The notes beneath the pieces are model-generated. The model was given only the letters and a program-made list of their open reading frames with translations. It did no database searches and was not told the DNA's origin. DNA of 64,000 nucleotides from assembly GCA_050084985.1 (NCBI GenBank), contig JBITNC010000001.1, positions 213,652,001 through 213,716,000 on the forward strand. Reading direction: 5' to 3'. Positions 22,276 to 34,651 of this stretch are shown in pieces; position 1 is the stretch's first letter; every line of letters begins with the position of its first letter. The translations under genes and the position numbers were made by a program. This stretch comes from Nageia nagi. Its lineage: Eukaryota > Pinophyta.

Positions 22276-22982
22276 AAGGTAGAAGTAGATGAGTAGATAG
22301 TCAAGTAGTGCAATTATGTTCTCCTTAAGAGATTTATTTCATATGATGTAAAATATGAGGCTATACTAGCTAAGAATGATCAAATTTATAGAAAAACATT
22401 ACAAAAAATCAACATTAAGGATATCAAATTTTGTTCATATAGCATCATGGACATTAATAATATCAATACAAATAGAGATTTGGATAGATGGTAGGAGGCT
22501 CAAGAAAAAGACCACCCATGCTCCTTTGTTCTCCATAAAGACTACCAATGGTCCTCTTTAGAATAAATCACAAATGAAAACAAATATTAAATTATCCCAT
22601 ATCATGGAGATGATCATAATGGTCAGGTTAGTCATTTATTATTAATGCAAGAAGATGAATGCATAAGAGATGATCAAAATTGCTTTGTTATTGAATGTGA
22701 AATAGATTATGAAGATGTATACATGCTATATACTTTTTTAAGAATGATGATACTTTCTTAAAATCTATAGGTGCTAGAACTAAATATATAGCTAGATATG
22801 AAAAGAGGACTCACAAACATTGTTTAGATGTGCATGCTTGCTTTGGTGAATCTATGGAGGATAAAATTGAAGGGTTGGGAGAATTTCCATTTTTCACACC
22901 ATAAAAATAAAAAATGACTTGGTTGAATGAAGAGATAGAGGAGGTCAACATTGGTTATCAAGAGACACCATGATTCTTAAAA
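22276..22982 (+). other. Linker between protease and RT of E4
   Basis: Broken coding sequence of the polyprotein. It contains two copies of the family motif at about 22507-22558 (GACCACCCATGCTCCT and GACTACCAATGGTCCTC), so the motif lies within translated sequence here. Confidence 0.45.
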
Positions 22983-23920
22983 ATGGGTAAGCTCCTTGAG
23001 GAACCTTTGCAAAATGAGTTGATTCAATCCTTTCATGATTATTTTGAATTATTTGCATGGTCATATAAAGATATGCTTGGATTTGATGAAAATTTTATAG
23101 TACATAACTTGGTTATTGAGAAAGGAGCAATTCCTATAAAGCAAAAACCAAGGAAGATACCTTTTCAAATTTCTTTACTAGTCAAGAAAGAAATAGAGAA
23201 ATAATTAGAAGTTAGTTTTATTAGATCCATTGATTGTTCAAAGTGGATGGCTAATGTAGTTATGGTAAAGAAACCTACAAGTGAAATTAAATTATTTACT
23301 AATTTATAATATCTCAATAAAGCATGTCCAAAATATGACTTTCCACTACCAAACATAGATATGATCATTGATAGTTTGGTAGGTTATGAGATGGTATCAT
23401 TTATGGATAAATTTTTAGGATATAATCAAATCAAAATCAAGAAAAGTGATCAGAATAAATAGCATTTAGAACTCCTTGGGGTAAATTTTTCTACAAGGTA
23501 ATGCCATTTGGTCTTAATAATATAGGGGCCACATATCAAAGAGCAATGATAGTCATGTTTCATGACTTCATTCATAAAATAGTAGAGGTATATGTAGATG
23601 ATATCTTGATAAAGTCAAAGAATAAATAAGATCATGTAAAGGATATAAAAGTAGCACTTGAAAGGATGAATAAGTACAAGTTAAGAATCAAGCCTCAAAA
23701 ATGTGTATTTGGTATATCATCAAGAAAACTCTTGGGGCATATTATCTCTAGGAGAGGGGTTGAAGTGGATCCAAAGAAAATTAAAGCCATCATATAAATG
23801 TCTCCTCCTACATATCTTAAGCAATTGAGAAGCCTTTAAGGTAAGATTCAAGCTATAAGAATATTTATTTATCAATTGAAACATAAGATAGGTCCTATGT
23901 CTCATTTACTTAAGAAATGA
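22983..23920 (+). pseudogene. Reverse transcriptase of E4
   Basis: Opens with the Tat-type entry segment FHDYFELFAWSYKDMLGFD and a KQKPRKIPFQ segment, then FMDKF-x-GYNQIKIKKSDQ near 23400, MPFGLNNIGATYQRAMI near 23500 and VEVYVDDILIKSKN near 23585 (YVDD active-site loop). CVFGI...LLGHIIS lies near 23705-23745. Several TAG and TAA stops and a frameshift are present. It is the enzyme expected to have served E2-type relatives. Confidence 0.85.
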
Positions 23921-25045
23921 GTTGAGTTTGAATGGGATGCTAAGTGTCAAGAAGCATTTGATAGAATAAAAGTGTATTTGCTACATCCACTAGTATTAGC
24001 TCCATATAAGCATGGAGAACCTCTTTGGCTACATGTCTTAGCTATAAAACATGTATTTGAGGTAATTTTGGCAAAGAAACAAGAATATGGTAAATAGAGA
24101 GTAGTCTATTTTATTAGAATAACATTGAAAGAGTATGAAATCAAGTACACACCCATTGAGAAGTTATGTCAATGTATAGTATTTGATACTAAGAGGTTGA
24201 GGAATTCTATGATCAATAGCACAACACATGTACTTACTCAAGAATACCCATTAAGATATCTGATGTCAAAACCATGCCTCAATGTAAGGTCACCAAAATG
24301 AATCATGCTACTTCAAGGGTTTGACCTCAAGGTTATGAAATAAAAATCAATTAAAGGGTAGGCAGTCATAGATTTTGTTGTAAAGTTTCCCACATAAGAT
24401 AATACAAAAATCAAATAAGAACTTCAAGATGAATGTGCTTTCATAGAAACTACAAAATGTGTAGAAGAGGATTGCCTACAACCTTCTTCCAAAGAAAATA
24501 GGAACATTGATGCTCCTCTTTTAGAGGTGTTAGAATGCTAGAAAATGTATTTTGATAGATCACAGTGTATGCAAGATTTAGGAGCAAGAATAGCATTGAT
24601 ATTGCCTTAAAATGATGTTATTCCTATATTGTACAAACTATCATTTGAATGCACTAAAAATATGGTAGAATATGAAACTCTCATATTAGGATTAAAAGCA
24701 ACTATAGAGATTGATATTACACATTTGCATATTTATGGAGATTCATAGCTGATAATGAATCAAGTTAATGAGATCTATAACACGAAGGATGAAAACCTTA
24801 TTCCATATAAAGTTATTATTACAAAACTCCTTGCTTGCTTTAAAGAGTATCAATTAGAAAATATTCTAAATAATAATAATAGGTTGACTGATGCAATGGC
24901 AAGTGCAACTTCACTTATACCAATTGAGATAGAAAGTAGGGAGACTACTTTCACTATCAAGAACTCAAGAACTCCATCAATTGCTGAGGAGGACTTGAAA
25001 ATGGTATGTGTTGCTCAAAAGGTTAGTTATGAGGTAAGTCTTTAG
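23921..25045 (+). pseudogene. Dual RNase H region of E4
   Basis: The first RNase H part is at about 23925-24290 (EWDAKCQEAFDRIK, PLWLHVLAI, EIKYTPIEKLC). After a linker that again carries the family motif (near 24500), a second RNase H follows at about 24545-24760: a YFDRS segment, FECTKNMVEYETLILGLKA, and a YGDS segment where the catalytic Asp/Glu residues are expected. This second copy is the archaeal-like RNase H known from Tat elements. The open piece 24755-25045 continues into the RNase H-integrase linker. Confidence 0.75.
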
Positions 25046-25059
25046 TACCAACACATATT

Positions 25060-26301
25060 CAAATATTTGAGGGATAACTTTATTGATGCTACACTTGATA
25101 AGAGGAAATAGATTAGAATAAAAAGGCTTGCTATGAAATATGTTATCATTAGTGATATACTTTATAAAAGATAATTTAATGGTATTTTTTTGAGATGTAT
25201 TCATAATGAAGATATTGAAACAACATTAGAGCATGCTCATGGAGGAGCATGTGGGGGTCATTTCAATGGAAGATCAATATAGGGCAAGTTGATTAGGATG
25301 GATTATTGGTGTCCCACCATGGATCATGATTGTTATGAACATGTTAAGAAGTGTGAGCAATGTCAAAAACATGCACACTTAGAATTAACATCCACTCAAG
25401 AGTTGAACTATGTCACATCACCATAGTTTTTCTCAATGTGGGCTTTAGATTTCATGGGTGTTATCAATCCTCCATCTAGTGGGGGCATTAGTTTATCTTG
25501 GTTGCCACTAAATACTACACTAAATAGGTTGAGGCATTTCCTTTGAAGATAGCTATAGAAAAACATGTTATCAATTTCATCAAGGAATATATCATTTATA
25601 GATTTGCAATACCTTAGAAGTTGATCATGGATAATGGTGAAATTTTTTTAAGAAAAGATATTAGAGAATTTTGTAAAAATATGAGGGTTGAATAGATATT
25701 TTATTTAGTTTACTATCCTCAAGGGAATGGACAAGTTGAGGTAATAAATAAAACAATCAATAAGATATTAGTAAAAACTATCAAAAAGAATGGTAGTGAT
25801 TAGCATGATCAATTATCATATGCCTTATGGGCATATAGAACAATTATAAGAATAGCAATAGGTGCTACTCTATACTCTCTTGTGTATGGTGATGAAGCAA
25901 TCATTCCACTTGAAATTGATATCCCTTCTTTGAGAATTACACTCAAAGATATCATGAAGGGACCATAACAATGGGAAGTAAGATCAAATCAACTAGAGGT
26001 ATTAAATGAGAAAATAATTAATGCACTAGAGCATCTCAGAACATATTAGCAAAGAATAAAGAGAGCCTATGGAAAGAAAATGGTGCCCAAAGCATTTGAG
26101 GTTAGAGATATGGTTCTCCAAGAGAATGTTTCTAAAACTATAGCAAAATATGAACTTAAAGGAAAGTTTGAACCAAATTGTGTTAGCCCATACATCATCA
26201 TAGAGGTCTTTAGTAGAGATGCATATAGATTATCTACATTGGATGGGGAGGTTCTCAAAAATTCCATCAACTCTAAACACCTAAAGAAGTATCACATCTA
26301 G
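25060..26301 (+). pseudogene. Integrase of E4
   Basis: HHCC zinc-binding N-terminus near 25225-25375 (EHAHGGACGGHF ... CEQCQKH). Core domain: WALDFMGV near 25440 (first Asp), IMDNGEIF near 25625 (second Asp) and GNGQVEVINKTI near 25725 (Glu). The C-terminal part, 26080-26301, is open and ends FSRDAYRLSTLDGE...NSKHLKKY, typical of Tat integrases. Stops are scattered through the core. Confidence 0.85.
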
Positions 26302-27112
26302 GTGATCTATGGGTTGTCCCATATGTCTATTTCCATAAAAATGTTACTACAAGAATAAGCATGGAATAGATGGTTCAAAAACCCAAAAATAGAAGGTCAT
26401 TTTAGTATCATAAGAGGAGCACCAACACTCCATTTTAGTAAGAAAACTCCACCTATTGTCCTATTGTACAGTAAAAAATGGCAAAAATAAAGATCATTAG
26501 ATACCCCTTGGTATGAAGTTTGAAATCCTAGATCATATGATTTACATGCCTCTTGGCATAGATTTTTAACTCTTATCATAATTTCATACCTCTTGGTGTA
26601 GAGTTAAGCTCTCCCTCCTTATTGCAATATGCCTCTTAGTAGAGTTTTAGCTCCTAGTTTTATCATTATGCCTCTTGATAAGAAGTTCAACTTTCACAAG
26701 ATCAATGGATGGAATCATTAATGCCATGAGATGGTTGCACTCCACATATAAAAAATATCAATATATATATATATATATATATGGGTAATTATCATCAATG
26801 ACCTCTTGTAGATGGCTATGGACCCTAGAAATCTTTCTCTTATAGGTTATCATTAAAGCTCATGAAGCACATCAAAATCAACTAGGGGCAACATGATGGA
26901 TGTCATATGAGGAGGTTTTCTTAAATTTATAACTTTTATCAATATGATTACTTACCTTTATTATATCTTTATCATGGTTCAATATCAAAAATAGATTGAT
27001 TAGTATTGGTATTATGATTGTCCATACTTATCAATATTTGATTGCTATGACATCTTGGTTATACTTTAAATGAAAAATCTCAATGCACCTAATGATTTTC
27101 AATTTCTCATCC
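26302..27112. other. E4 3' non-coding tail with short repeats
   Basis: No gene. It holds four spaced copies of a CCTCTTGG[T/C]...AGAGTT-type motif (about 26540-26700) related to the E2 97-bp array, two family-motif copies near 26415-26465, and an AT microsatellite. E2 has the expanded arrays and the PMD gene in the matching place; E4 has no PMD trace. Confidence 0.55.
26761..26782. repeat. (AT)n microsatellite in E4 tail
   Basis: About 22 bases of pure AT repeat. Confidence 0.9.
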
Positions 27113-27125
27113 AAAGTGGGGCATA
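27113..27125 (+). other. E4 polypurine tract
   Basis: AAAGTGGGGCATA directly before the 3' LTR; one change from E2. Confidence 0.75.
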
Positions 27126-27913
27126 TTTTATTGCATAAAATTAATTTATGCATTTAATTTAATACATTAGGAAGTATATGCCCACACATATATGTTTAAT
27201 TCAAGAATATTTATGATATTTTTTATATGATCAATATATATCATCAACTTACTATAGTCTTGTTTATGTAGGTACATATCAACCTAAGGAGTAGGTCATA
27301 TTATTATCTATATAAATAGGGATATAATAGTAAGTCCACATCAAGGAGATACATGATCCAATATCTAGTCTTGATGATGGAAGTCCTTTAGGTATTTCTT
27401 GACATCACCATTCAAGGTTAGATTTGTGTATTTCCTTATCCAAGTATCTTGACAAATCTAAGCTTATCTGGGTATCAAATTGAGACTATTAAGAGTTTGT
27501 GTGGAGGCATAGAGTTATTTTATAATGGACTATAGTCTATTGAATACCATTAATGCTCCTTGTAGATGAAAGCAAACTATTTACACTCCTTTTGAGCACA
27601 TAATAGACCACCTATAGTCCTATTTTGGATCATCCTACTCTATGACTTTAGGTGCAAAATCCATTTGTTGTTGAGGCTTCATATGTATCTTCCATTCATC
27701 CATATCAAGTATGATTTGTGAGGTAAGTACACAAATATAGTCTTGTTTGGTAATGTCATTTTGATTCTAATTATTCATTATCTCTTATATCAAATTGTAT
27801 TATTATATTTTTATTATCCATTAGCTTAGACTTTACAAATAGATATATGTATCTTTTAGGATTGTATATATTTTAATTATTTGCATTCTTGAATACACTT
27901 TTATTTATAAACA
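27126..27913 (+). repeat. E4 3' LTR
   Basis: Begins TTTTATTGCATAAAATT, so the TG end is lost by G-to-T, and ends TTTATAAACA. TATA at 27309-27318. Many differences from the 5' copy, with small indels. Confidence 0.88.
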
Positions 27914-28330
27914 CCAATGTTGGCCCTACTATATTTCTCTAAGTCATTTGAGGTAGACATAGGTGCATCTAATTTTACTATTGATGGTGTACTAGTGCAA
28001 TACATTCACCATGTTGCCTATGAGTCTCAAAAATTAAAGGATGCAAAGAAAAGATATTTGGATCATGAAAAGGAAATGGTTGCAATCATACATTACTTGA
28101 GCATTTGGTAACACTACCTCTTGGAAACTCTATTTGTGGTAAAGATAAATAATATTTCTAAAACTTTTTTTTAGTATTTGAAGAGATTAACTTTAAATAA
28201 GGCACATTAGCTAGACTTTATTATCAAATATGATATTGATTTTTAGTATAATACTAGAAAGTAAAATATGGTTACAAAAGCACTTAGCTATAAATCCTAA
28301 CATAAGGAGGGAAAAGTAGAATATATGGTG
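27914..28330 (+). pseudogene. RNase H of E3, continued after E4
   Basis: Opens MLALLYFSKSFEVDIGAS, the continuation of the RNase H interrupted at 19561. It then shows VAYESQKLKDAKKRY and HEKEMVAIIHYLSIW, as in chromovirus RNase H (SRKL...YPTYEKEMLAVV pattern). It carries several TAG stops. Confidence 0.8.
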
Positions 28331-28579
28331 GATGAGTAGGGGCTCATCCCAACTCAAGTGGGGGAGAACCCTCTCACTCTCATAACCTTGGTATGAGAGG
28401 GATAACCTAACTGGGATCAACAAGAGGGATAGATTATAATGATGAATAGTATTCTTGAAAGGATTATGAAGGGATGAAACATGATACACAAGTTGATGGG
28501 ATGTTAAGTCTAGTAGAGAAGTTTTCTCATGTCAATCACTTGAGTAAAAGCTATGTGAAGGGTTGTTTTTTTATGTTCT

Positions 28580-29460
28580 AAATATACTTTACATTTTGAA
28601 GTAGGATATATTGAGGAAGTATTTGATGAGAGAATGCCATGATGCACCTTTGATAGGATATCTAGGCATAGCTAGAACCTTAGAACTTATATCTAGAGGG
28701 TTCTACTGGTCCAACATATTTAGAGATGTGGAATAGTACATCAGGAGTTATTTTTTATGATAGCAAGAAAAGAGTGAGAGTAAGCTATCTATAGGTTTTT
28801 TATAGCTACTCCTTATACTAATGAGGCCTTGGGTTAGTATGAGTATGGATTTTATCATAAATTTACTAGAAGTGAATGGCTATCTAAGTATTACGATGGT
28901 AGTGGATAGTTATCTAAGTATGTAACCTTGATCCCTTGTAAACAACCTTATAAGGCATCAAATGTGTCATAATAATTCTTTAAATATGTGTTCAAGTATT
29001 AGGTTATACCACTCAACATTGTATCAGATAGAGGTGCCTACTTTATAAGTAGTTTTTAGTATAAGTTATTTTAGATCATTGATATAAAGTTATTGATTTC
29101 CAATAGCCATCACTCATAGACTAATAGCTAAATGGAAAGGATAAATGGTCTATTAGAAGATTACTTATTTAAATCTATTGGACATTGCATAATTTTATTA
29201 TAATAGTCAAAATTCATCTAACACTAAGTACTCACCTTTTGAACTTACAATGGGTAGATACCCTATTACCCCTCACTAAGTTGTTTCAAAGTATTATAAT
29301 GTCAACTCATCTACCATGATGTACTTGAAGCAATAATAAGAGAGAATACACTATGCTAGGCAGTATTTTCTACAAGCATAGGAAAGGATGATAAGAGATG
29401 CAAATAGGGGGCATTGGGACTTAGATTTTAAACAGGGAGATAAGGTCTTTCTAAATGTTT
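28580..29460 (+). pseudogene. Integrase of E3
   Basis: Zinc-binding part near 28625-28770, with CHDAPLIGYLGIARTLELI and a GFYWSNIFRDV segment. Core: SMDFI near 28840 (first Asp), IVSDRGAYF near 29013 (second Asp) and MERINGLLEDYL near 29130 (Glu). Broken by many stops and frameshifts. Confidence 0.75.
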
Positions 29461-29639
29461 TTAGTGACCAATTTAATTTTGTACCAAAAATATCTAAGTC
29501 ACTTACCTAATGATTCAAGGGATTATTCAAAGTTATAAAATGTGTTAGGAAGGTGGCTTAGAGAGTTTAGCTACCTAATCATATGCACATATATCATGTG
29601 TTCTATGTTAATTAGTTGTTACCAATGATAAAGGATAAG

Positions 29640-29890
29640 AAAAATTAAGAATGGATGCATTAGACTTAGCCACCTATTGGTATTATAGAGAAACTAGATA
29701 GGGTAGTTAGCATGATTAAGGTATAAGAACTAGAGGCACTATTATAGCCAAATACATTGGGTACTATGTTGGTTGGGAAGGCTATCCTATATAAAATGAC
29801 ACTTGGGAATATGTTGAGATCCTTTGGAAGTATGAGGATAAGATACAAAATTTTCTCACAAAGGGAAACTTGGATATTGGATTCTATTGA
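29640..29890 (+). pseudogene. Chromodomain of E3
   Basis: After an EKLDRVVS segment, the frame near 29742-29850 reads YIGYYVGWEGYP, one stop, then NDTWEYVEIL. This is the Y-x-V-x-W-x-GY ... TWE pattern of a chromodomain at the end of a chromovirus integrase. The domain is known to direct insertion to marked chromatin. It places E3 among chromoviruses; the sub-lineage was not resolved. Confidence 0.75.
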
Positions 29891-30104
29891 GAGAGTCCAT
29901 CTAGTTTATTTGGACCCACCTTAATAAGATTGATCTCAATGGATCATTCCTCCTACCTTATGTGTGGTCAAGTTTTGGTATAGGGAATTTGGTAATCTTA
30001 CCCTTTATGTATTCAATACTAATACATTAATGAGGTAATGTTGGACATAACCTTCATAGTTACAAAGCTAAGAAATTAATTTATATGAATGTTAATAATC
30101 TTAT

Positions 30105-30119
30105 AAGTAGGGGATAATA
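30105..30119 (+). other. E3 polypurine tract
   Basis: AAGTAGGGGATAATA directly before the 3' LTR. Confidence 0.65.
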
Positions 30120-30564
30120 TGTGAGGAAAACCTCTCCCAAGGGTGTGAGTAGGCTAGTTCATAATCTCTAGCACATAAAGAGCACTTCATGACTCATAAT
30201 ACTATGCCTTAAGAGCCATGGTGGATATGTGAGAGAGATTTGATTCCTATGGTTGTATTGGATAAGATAATAGGGTGAATAAATCTTAGGGGGACCTTAT
30301 GGGTAAAACCCACATTAAGGTCATAGGTTTTTTAGTGAGTTGGGGGCCCTATGGGTCTCCATGGTGGTGAATGGTTAAATAAACTTAGTAATTATAGAAA
30401 CTAGGGTATACATTAAGGGTGTGATACCATAGGTAGTGTGTGACTATGGAATTGATAGATAAGGCTTAGCGTGGATAGGCTATTCAAGGGTCTATACATG
30501 GGTTGATGCATAATGCATCAAGGGAGTCATACTATAAGTGGTGACTCATGTTGGTACTATGATA
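30120..30564 (+). repeat. E3 3' LTR
   Basis: About 445 bp, starting TGTGAGGAAAACC after the polypurine tract. Its last 167 bases match 15626-15793. The 3' end is set by comparison with the 5' copy. Confidence 0.8.
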
Positions 30565-31440
30565 TCTATTTATGGGGATAAGTCTCATACTCCATGGCTC
30601 ATGCTCATGGTCCATACTCAAGGTTCATAGTTCATGGTACATGATCAATGGTGTATGTTACCAAAATGATCCTATGACCATGAGTTCCTTCACTTTTTTC
30701 CAAGGCATTCTAGAATTTGAACCATGATTAAAGGTTAATTTTATTCAAGCATTTCCTAAAATATATGGTAGGATACATAAAGAGAATCCTAATGAAGGTG
30801 AGTATTTCCTTCATTAACATATTAGCACAACTTAGGTTTTATGATAGGATCCCTCAAGGATGATCACCAACCAAGTGTTGGTGCTACCTTCATTGATATA
30901 TCTACATGATATTATGATAGGATATGGCCTCAATAGGCCCTTTATATCCTTACACATATAACCATTAGGAATAATTACAGACTCTAAACCTACCTCCTTG
31001 TATAAGGATTAGTTAGAGTGACCCACCTGATGCATCTTTACCTTATGTGGGTTGTATAAGCATGATGAACTTAATTTGTGACACCCTCCTTATCCATTCC
31101 CTTAAGGCTCTTAAACCACATGTGATAATATTATAATGAGCCATCCATTAGACCATGGTTACTAAATGTACTTCCCAACATTAGTATAAACTACCCAAAC
31201 TTACACCCATGATGGCATGACCTAATAATCTATCCAACTTCATGGTCCATCAATTCCTTAGTCATAGTCTACTTGAGGCCTTACACCTTCTAGATATAAC
31301 TTAACCCCTTGGAGCATTGGGGGTCCTAGTCTATTATTTCACCAAGATGGCTAGCCATATATCACCATGGGGACCCAAACAATGACCTTATAACAAGTTT
31401 CATACCTAAGGTTTATTCACCCTACTAGCATGCCTATTCC

Positions 31441-31477
<37 letters not shown>

Positions 31478-31590
31478 CCACCATGGTTCCTAAGGCATGG
31501 TAGTTTGAGTCTAGAAGTGCTCCTTATATGTTAAAGGTTATTATATAGCCTAATCATACCCTTGGGAGAGGTTACCTTCTCATAGTATAT
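30565..31590. repeat. CCATGG short repeats and third copy of repeat family R
   Basis: 30590-30670 is a short run of CATGGTCCAT-like repeats of the type that fills 62990-64000. About 31085-31580 matches 5800-6245 (R2), including the CT microsatellite at 31443-31475. The stretch between has no partner and no gene. Confidence 0.5.
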
Positions 31591-34500
31591 TTAATTTCAA
31601 AGACCTATCTACAATTAGATAAGGGGCCAATTTGCCTATGTTATATGTGTTATTTATATGTTCTTCATGCCTTAGATAAACCATAAAGGTAATAGAGAGT
31701 AGGGACATGGGATAGATTGACATGATGGAGAGTGAAAAGGAGGGAATGAAATCAAGGGGAGTGCAAGAAAGAGTAGGCTTCATGCAGTCTATAATTACCA
31801 TCATGTGTGTTTCTAAACCACTGCTACATTGGGCATCTATAGTCCTCTCCATAAACTTGCATAGCAACATGAATGTTAGTCGATCAACCATGGTACATTA
31901 TTGGTAGACCCTAGATCATGCTACACCATGTGGTAGGGTTTCTCCACACACTTCCCACCACCGTGTATGGGAAGGAATTATAAGAGGTATTCTACATGTA
32001 GCCATAGCATTGGATTTACTTCGCACCTTAGATAAACCATAGAGTAATTGAGGTAAGGGATGTGGGATGAACCATCATGAAGAAGAGAGCACAAATGGGA
32101 AAGGGATTAAGGTAAGTGTAATATGGAGAAGGAACCATGTGGTATACAATGGGCATTGAGTGAGTTTCTAAAATATCTCTACATTGGGAATCCATTGACC
32201 TCTTTATGCACTCACATAGTAATATGAATGTTGGTAAATTATGGTATTTTGTTGGTATATCCTAGATCATGATACACTATGTAGTAGGTTTTCTCCACAT
32301 ATTTCCCACCATCATGCATGGGAAGGACTTACAAGAGATATTTTTCATGTAGCCATAGCATTGGCCATACTTCATGCCTTAGCTAAATCATAGAGGAAAT
32401 CAAGGGAAGGGACATGAAATATATTGATGTAATGGAGAGAGAGTGAGAAAAAAAGGCATAAATGGGAGTGAAATGTGGAGAAGGGATTATGCATTCTATG
32501 ATCAATATTGAGAGTATTTATGAATAGTTCCTACATTAGGCATCCATAGTCCTCTTTATAGACTTGCATAGCAACATGAACATTAGTCAACCATGATATA
32601 TTACTGGTAGACCTTAGATCATGATACATTATCCATAAGGGATTCTCCACATACTTTCCATAACTTCACATGGGAAGAACTTATAAGAGATATTCTCAAT
32701 ATAGTCATAGCATTGGACATACTTCACACTTTAGTTAAATAGTAGAGAAACTGAGGGAAGGGATTTGGGACATATCAATATGATGGAAAGAAGGTAAGTA
32801 GGTAATGTATCAAGGTAAATGCAATATGGAGAATAGGCCATTTGATCTAAAATAAAAATTAAGCATGTTTTTGAAGCATTATTACATTAGTAAAACATAA
32901 TTCTCTCAATAGACTCACATAGCAACATGAATATCGATAAATCATGGTACATTGCTAGTAGACCCTAGATCATGATACATGATATGGAAAGGTTTCTCCA
33001 TACACTTCCCACCACCATGCATGGGAAGGAATTATAGGATACATTCTACACATAGCCATAGCTTTAGATGTACTTCATTTCTTATCCAAATAGTAGAGGT
33101 AACCAAGGTAAGGGAAGGGGTAGGTCGACTCCACAAATAGCCAACCTCGATGATGGGGTAGACTTAAAAAATTGATTGTCTTAATATGAGACAATTTGGC
33201 TAATGCCAACATAGGTGGGGATTAGTTGCCAATTATCCTAAACATAGTAGTTTTAGGTTAAAATACCTATCCATAATTGAATAAGGGGATAGTTTACCTA
33301 TGATGTATTTAGTTTTTTAGATATACTTCATGCCTTAGACAAATCATAGAGGCAATAAGGGGAAGAGATGTGGGAAGGAATGATATGATAGAGAGGGAGT
33401 GGGTGTGTAAGGGATCAAGATTATTGCAATATAGATTAGGGATTGTGCATTCTATAATTAACATCAAGCATGTTTCCAAACCATCGCTACATTGGGAATC
33501 CATAGTCCTCTCTATGGACTCACATAACAATATGAACATTGGGCAACCATAGTATATTGTTGGTATACCCTAGATCATGATATGCCATGCAATTAGGTTT
33601 CTCCACACACTTCCCACCATTGTAAATGAGAAGGAATTATAGGAGATATTTTTCATGTAGTCATAGGATTAGACATACTTCATATATTAGTTGAACTATA
33701 GAGGTAACCAAAATAAGGGATTTGGGATAGATCAATGAGTTGGAGAGAACATAAATTGGATAGGGATAAAGGGGAGTGCAATGTATAGAGGAGGCCATGT
33801 GGTCTACTATTAGCATTGAGCATGTTTTTTTAACTATCATTACATTAGGCATCCATAATCCTCTCTACAGACTTGCATAGCAACATGAACATAAGGAAAC
33901 TATAGTATGTTATTGATTGACCCTTCATCATGATAAACCATGTGATAGGGATTTTACACACACTCACCACCACTAAACATTGAAAGAAATTACAATATAT
34001 GTTCTACATATAGCCATAGCATTGGATGTAATTCATACCTTAGCTAAATCAAAGAGTAACCAAGGGAAGGGATGTGGGATAGATGGGCATAATGGAGAGA
34101 GGGTGGTGGTAAATGAATCAAGGAGAGTGAAAGATAGAGAAGGATTTAAAAAATATATGATTAACATTGAGCCTATTTTTGAATCATTTCTACATTAGGT
34201 ATCCATATTCCTCTCCATGGACTCACATAGCAACATGAATGTTAGGTAACCTTGCCACATGGTATATCATGCTTGAGAGAGTGTGAGCATGTAGCCATAG
34301 CATTGGACATACTTCATGCCTTAGACAAAATATAGAGAAACCAAGGGAAGGGACATAGAAAAGATAGGTAATGGATCAAGGGGAGTGAAAGAGGGACCAA
34401 GGGTCATGTGGTCTAAAATCAACATTGAGCATATTTTTGAACTAGTAGTACATTATGCATCTAGATTCCTCTCTATAATCTCATGGTACATTGTTGGTAT

Positions 34501-34651
34501 ACATTATATGATGATACATTGTATTGAATGATTTCTCCACACACTTACCACCACCACACATGGTAAGGAATTACAAGAGAGATTATACAAGTAGCCATAG
34601 CATTAGACATACTTCATGCCTTAGCTACATAATAGAGAAACTAGGGCAAAG
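31590..34651. repeat. ~352-bp tandem satellite-like array, left block
   Basis: The landmark TTTCTCCACACACTTCCCACC recurs at about 31939, 32290, 32645, 32994, 33598, 33950 and 34529, mostly 349-355 apart. Units are much diverged (GTAGCCATAGCATTGGACAT, TCACATAGCAACATGAATG). At 31600 and 33240 a distinct module (AGTAGTTTTAGGT ... CCTATGATGTAT) starts a new block. Small ORFs on both strands here repeat with the unit and are not genes. The last five bases, CAAAG, are the target copy of E5. Confidence 0.85.
34647..34651. repeat. Target-site duplication of E5 (left)
   Basis: CAAAG, repeated exactly at 54898-54902 after the right LTR end. Confidence 0.9.

Larger units (their letters stand above)
19562..27913 (+). 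mobile_element. E4: Tat-type Ty3/gypsy retrotransposon, pol-bearing relative of E2
   Basis: 8352 bp: LTRs of 785 and 788 bp, tRNA-Trp-like primer site, Gag, protease, RT, two RNase H-like regions and integrase, then a non-coding tail with short repeats and a polypurine tract. LTR ends, primer site, leader and Gag align with E2. The dual RNase H arrangement is a known mark of the Tat group. LTRs differ well above E2 levels, and all genes carry stops. It lies inside the RNase H of E3, same strand. Confidence 0.9.
15625..30564 (+). mobile_element. E3: old chromovirus-type Ty3/gypsy element, 5' truncated, split by E4
   Basis: Order: partial 5' LTR, tRNA-iMet-like primer site, Gag, protease, RT, RNase H (interrupted by E4 at 19562-27913), integrase, chromodomain, polypurine tract and full 3' LTR. 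All reading frames are heavily broken. The 5' LTR lacks about its first 278 bases, so no target duplication can be checked. Without E4 the remnant is about 6.6 kb. It is the host of E4 and so older. Confidence 0.85.
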
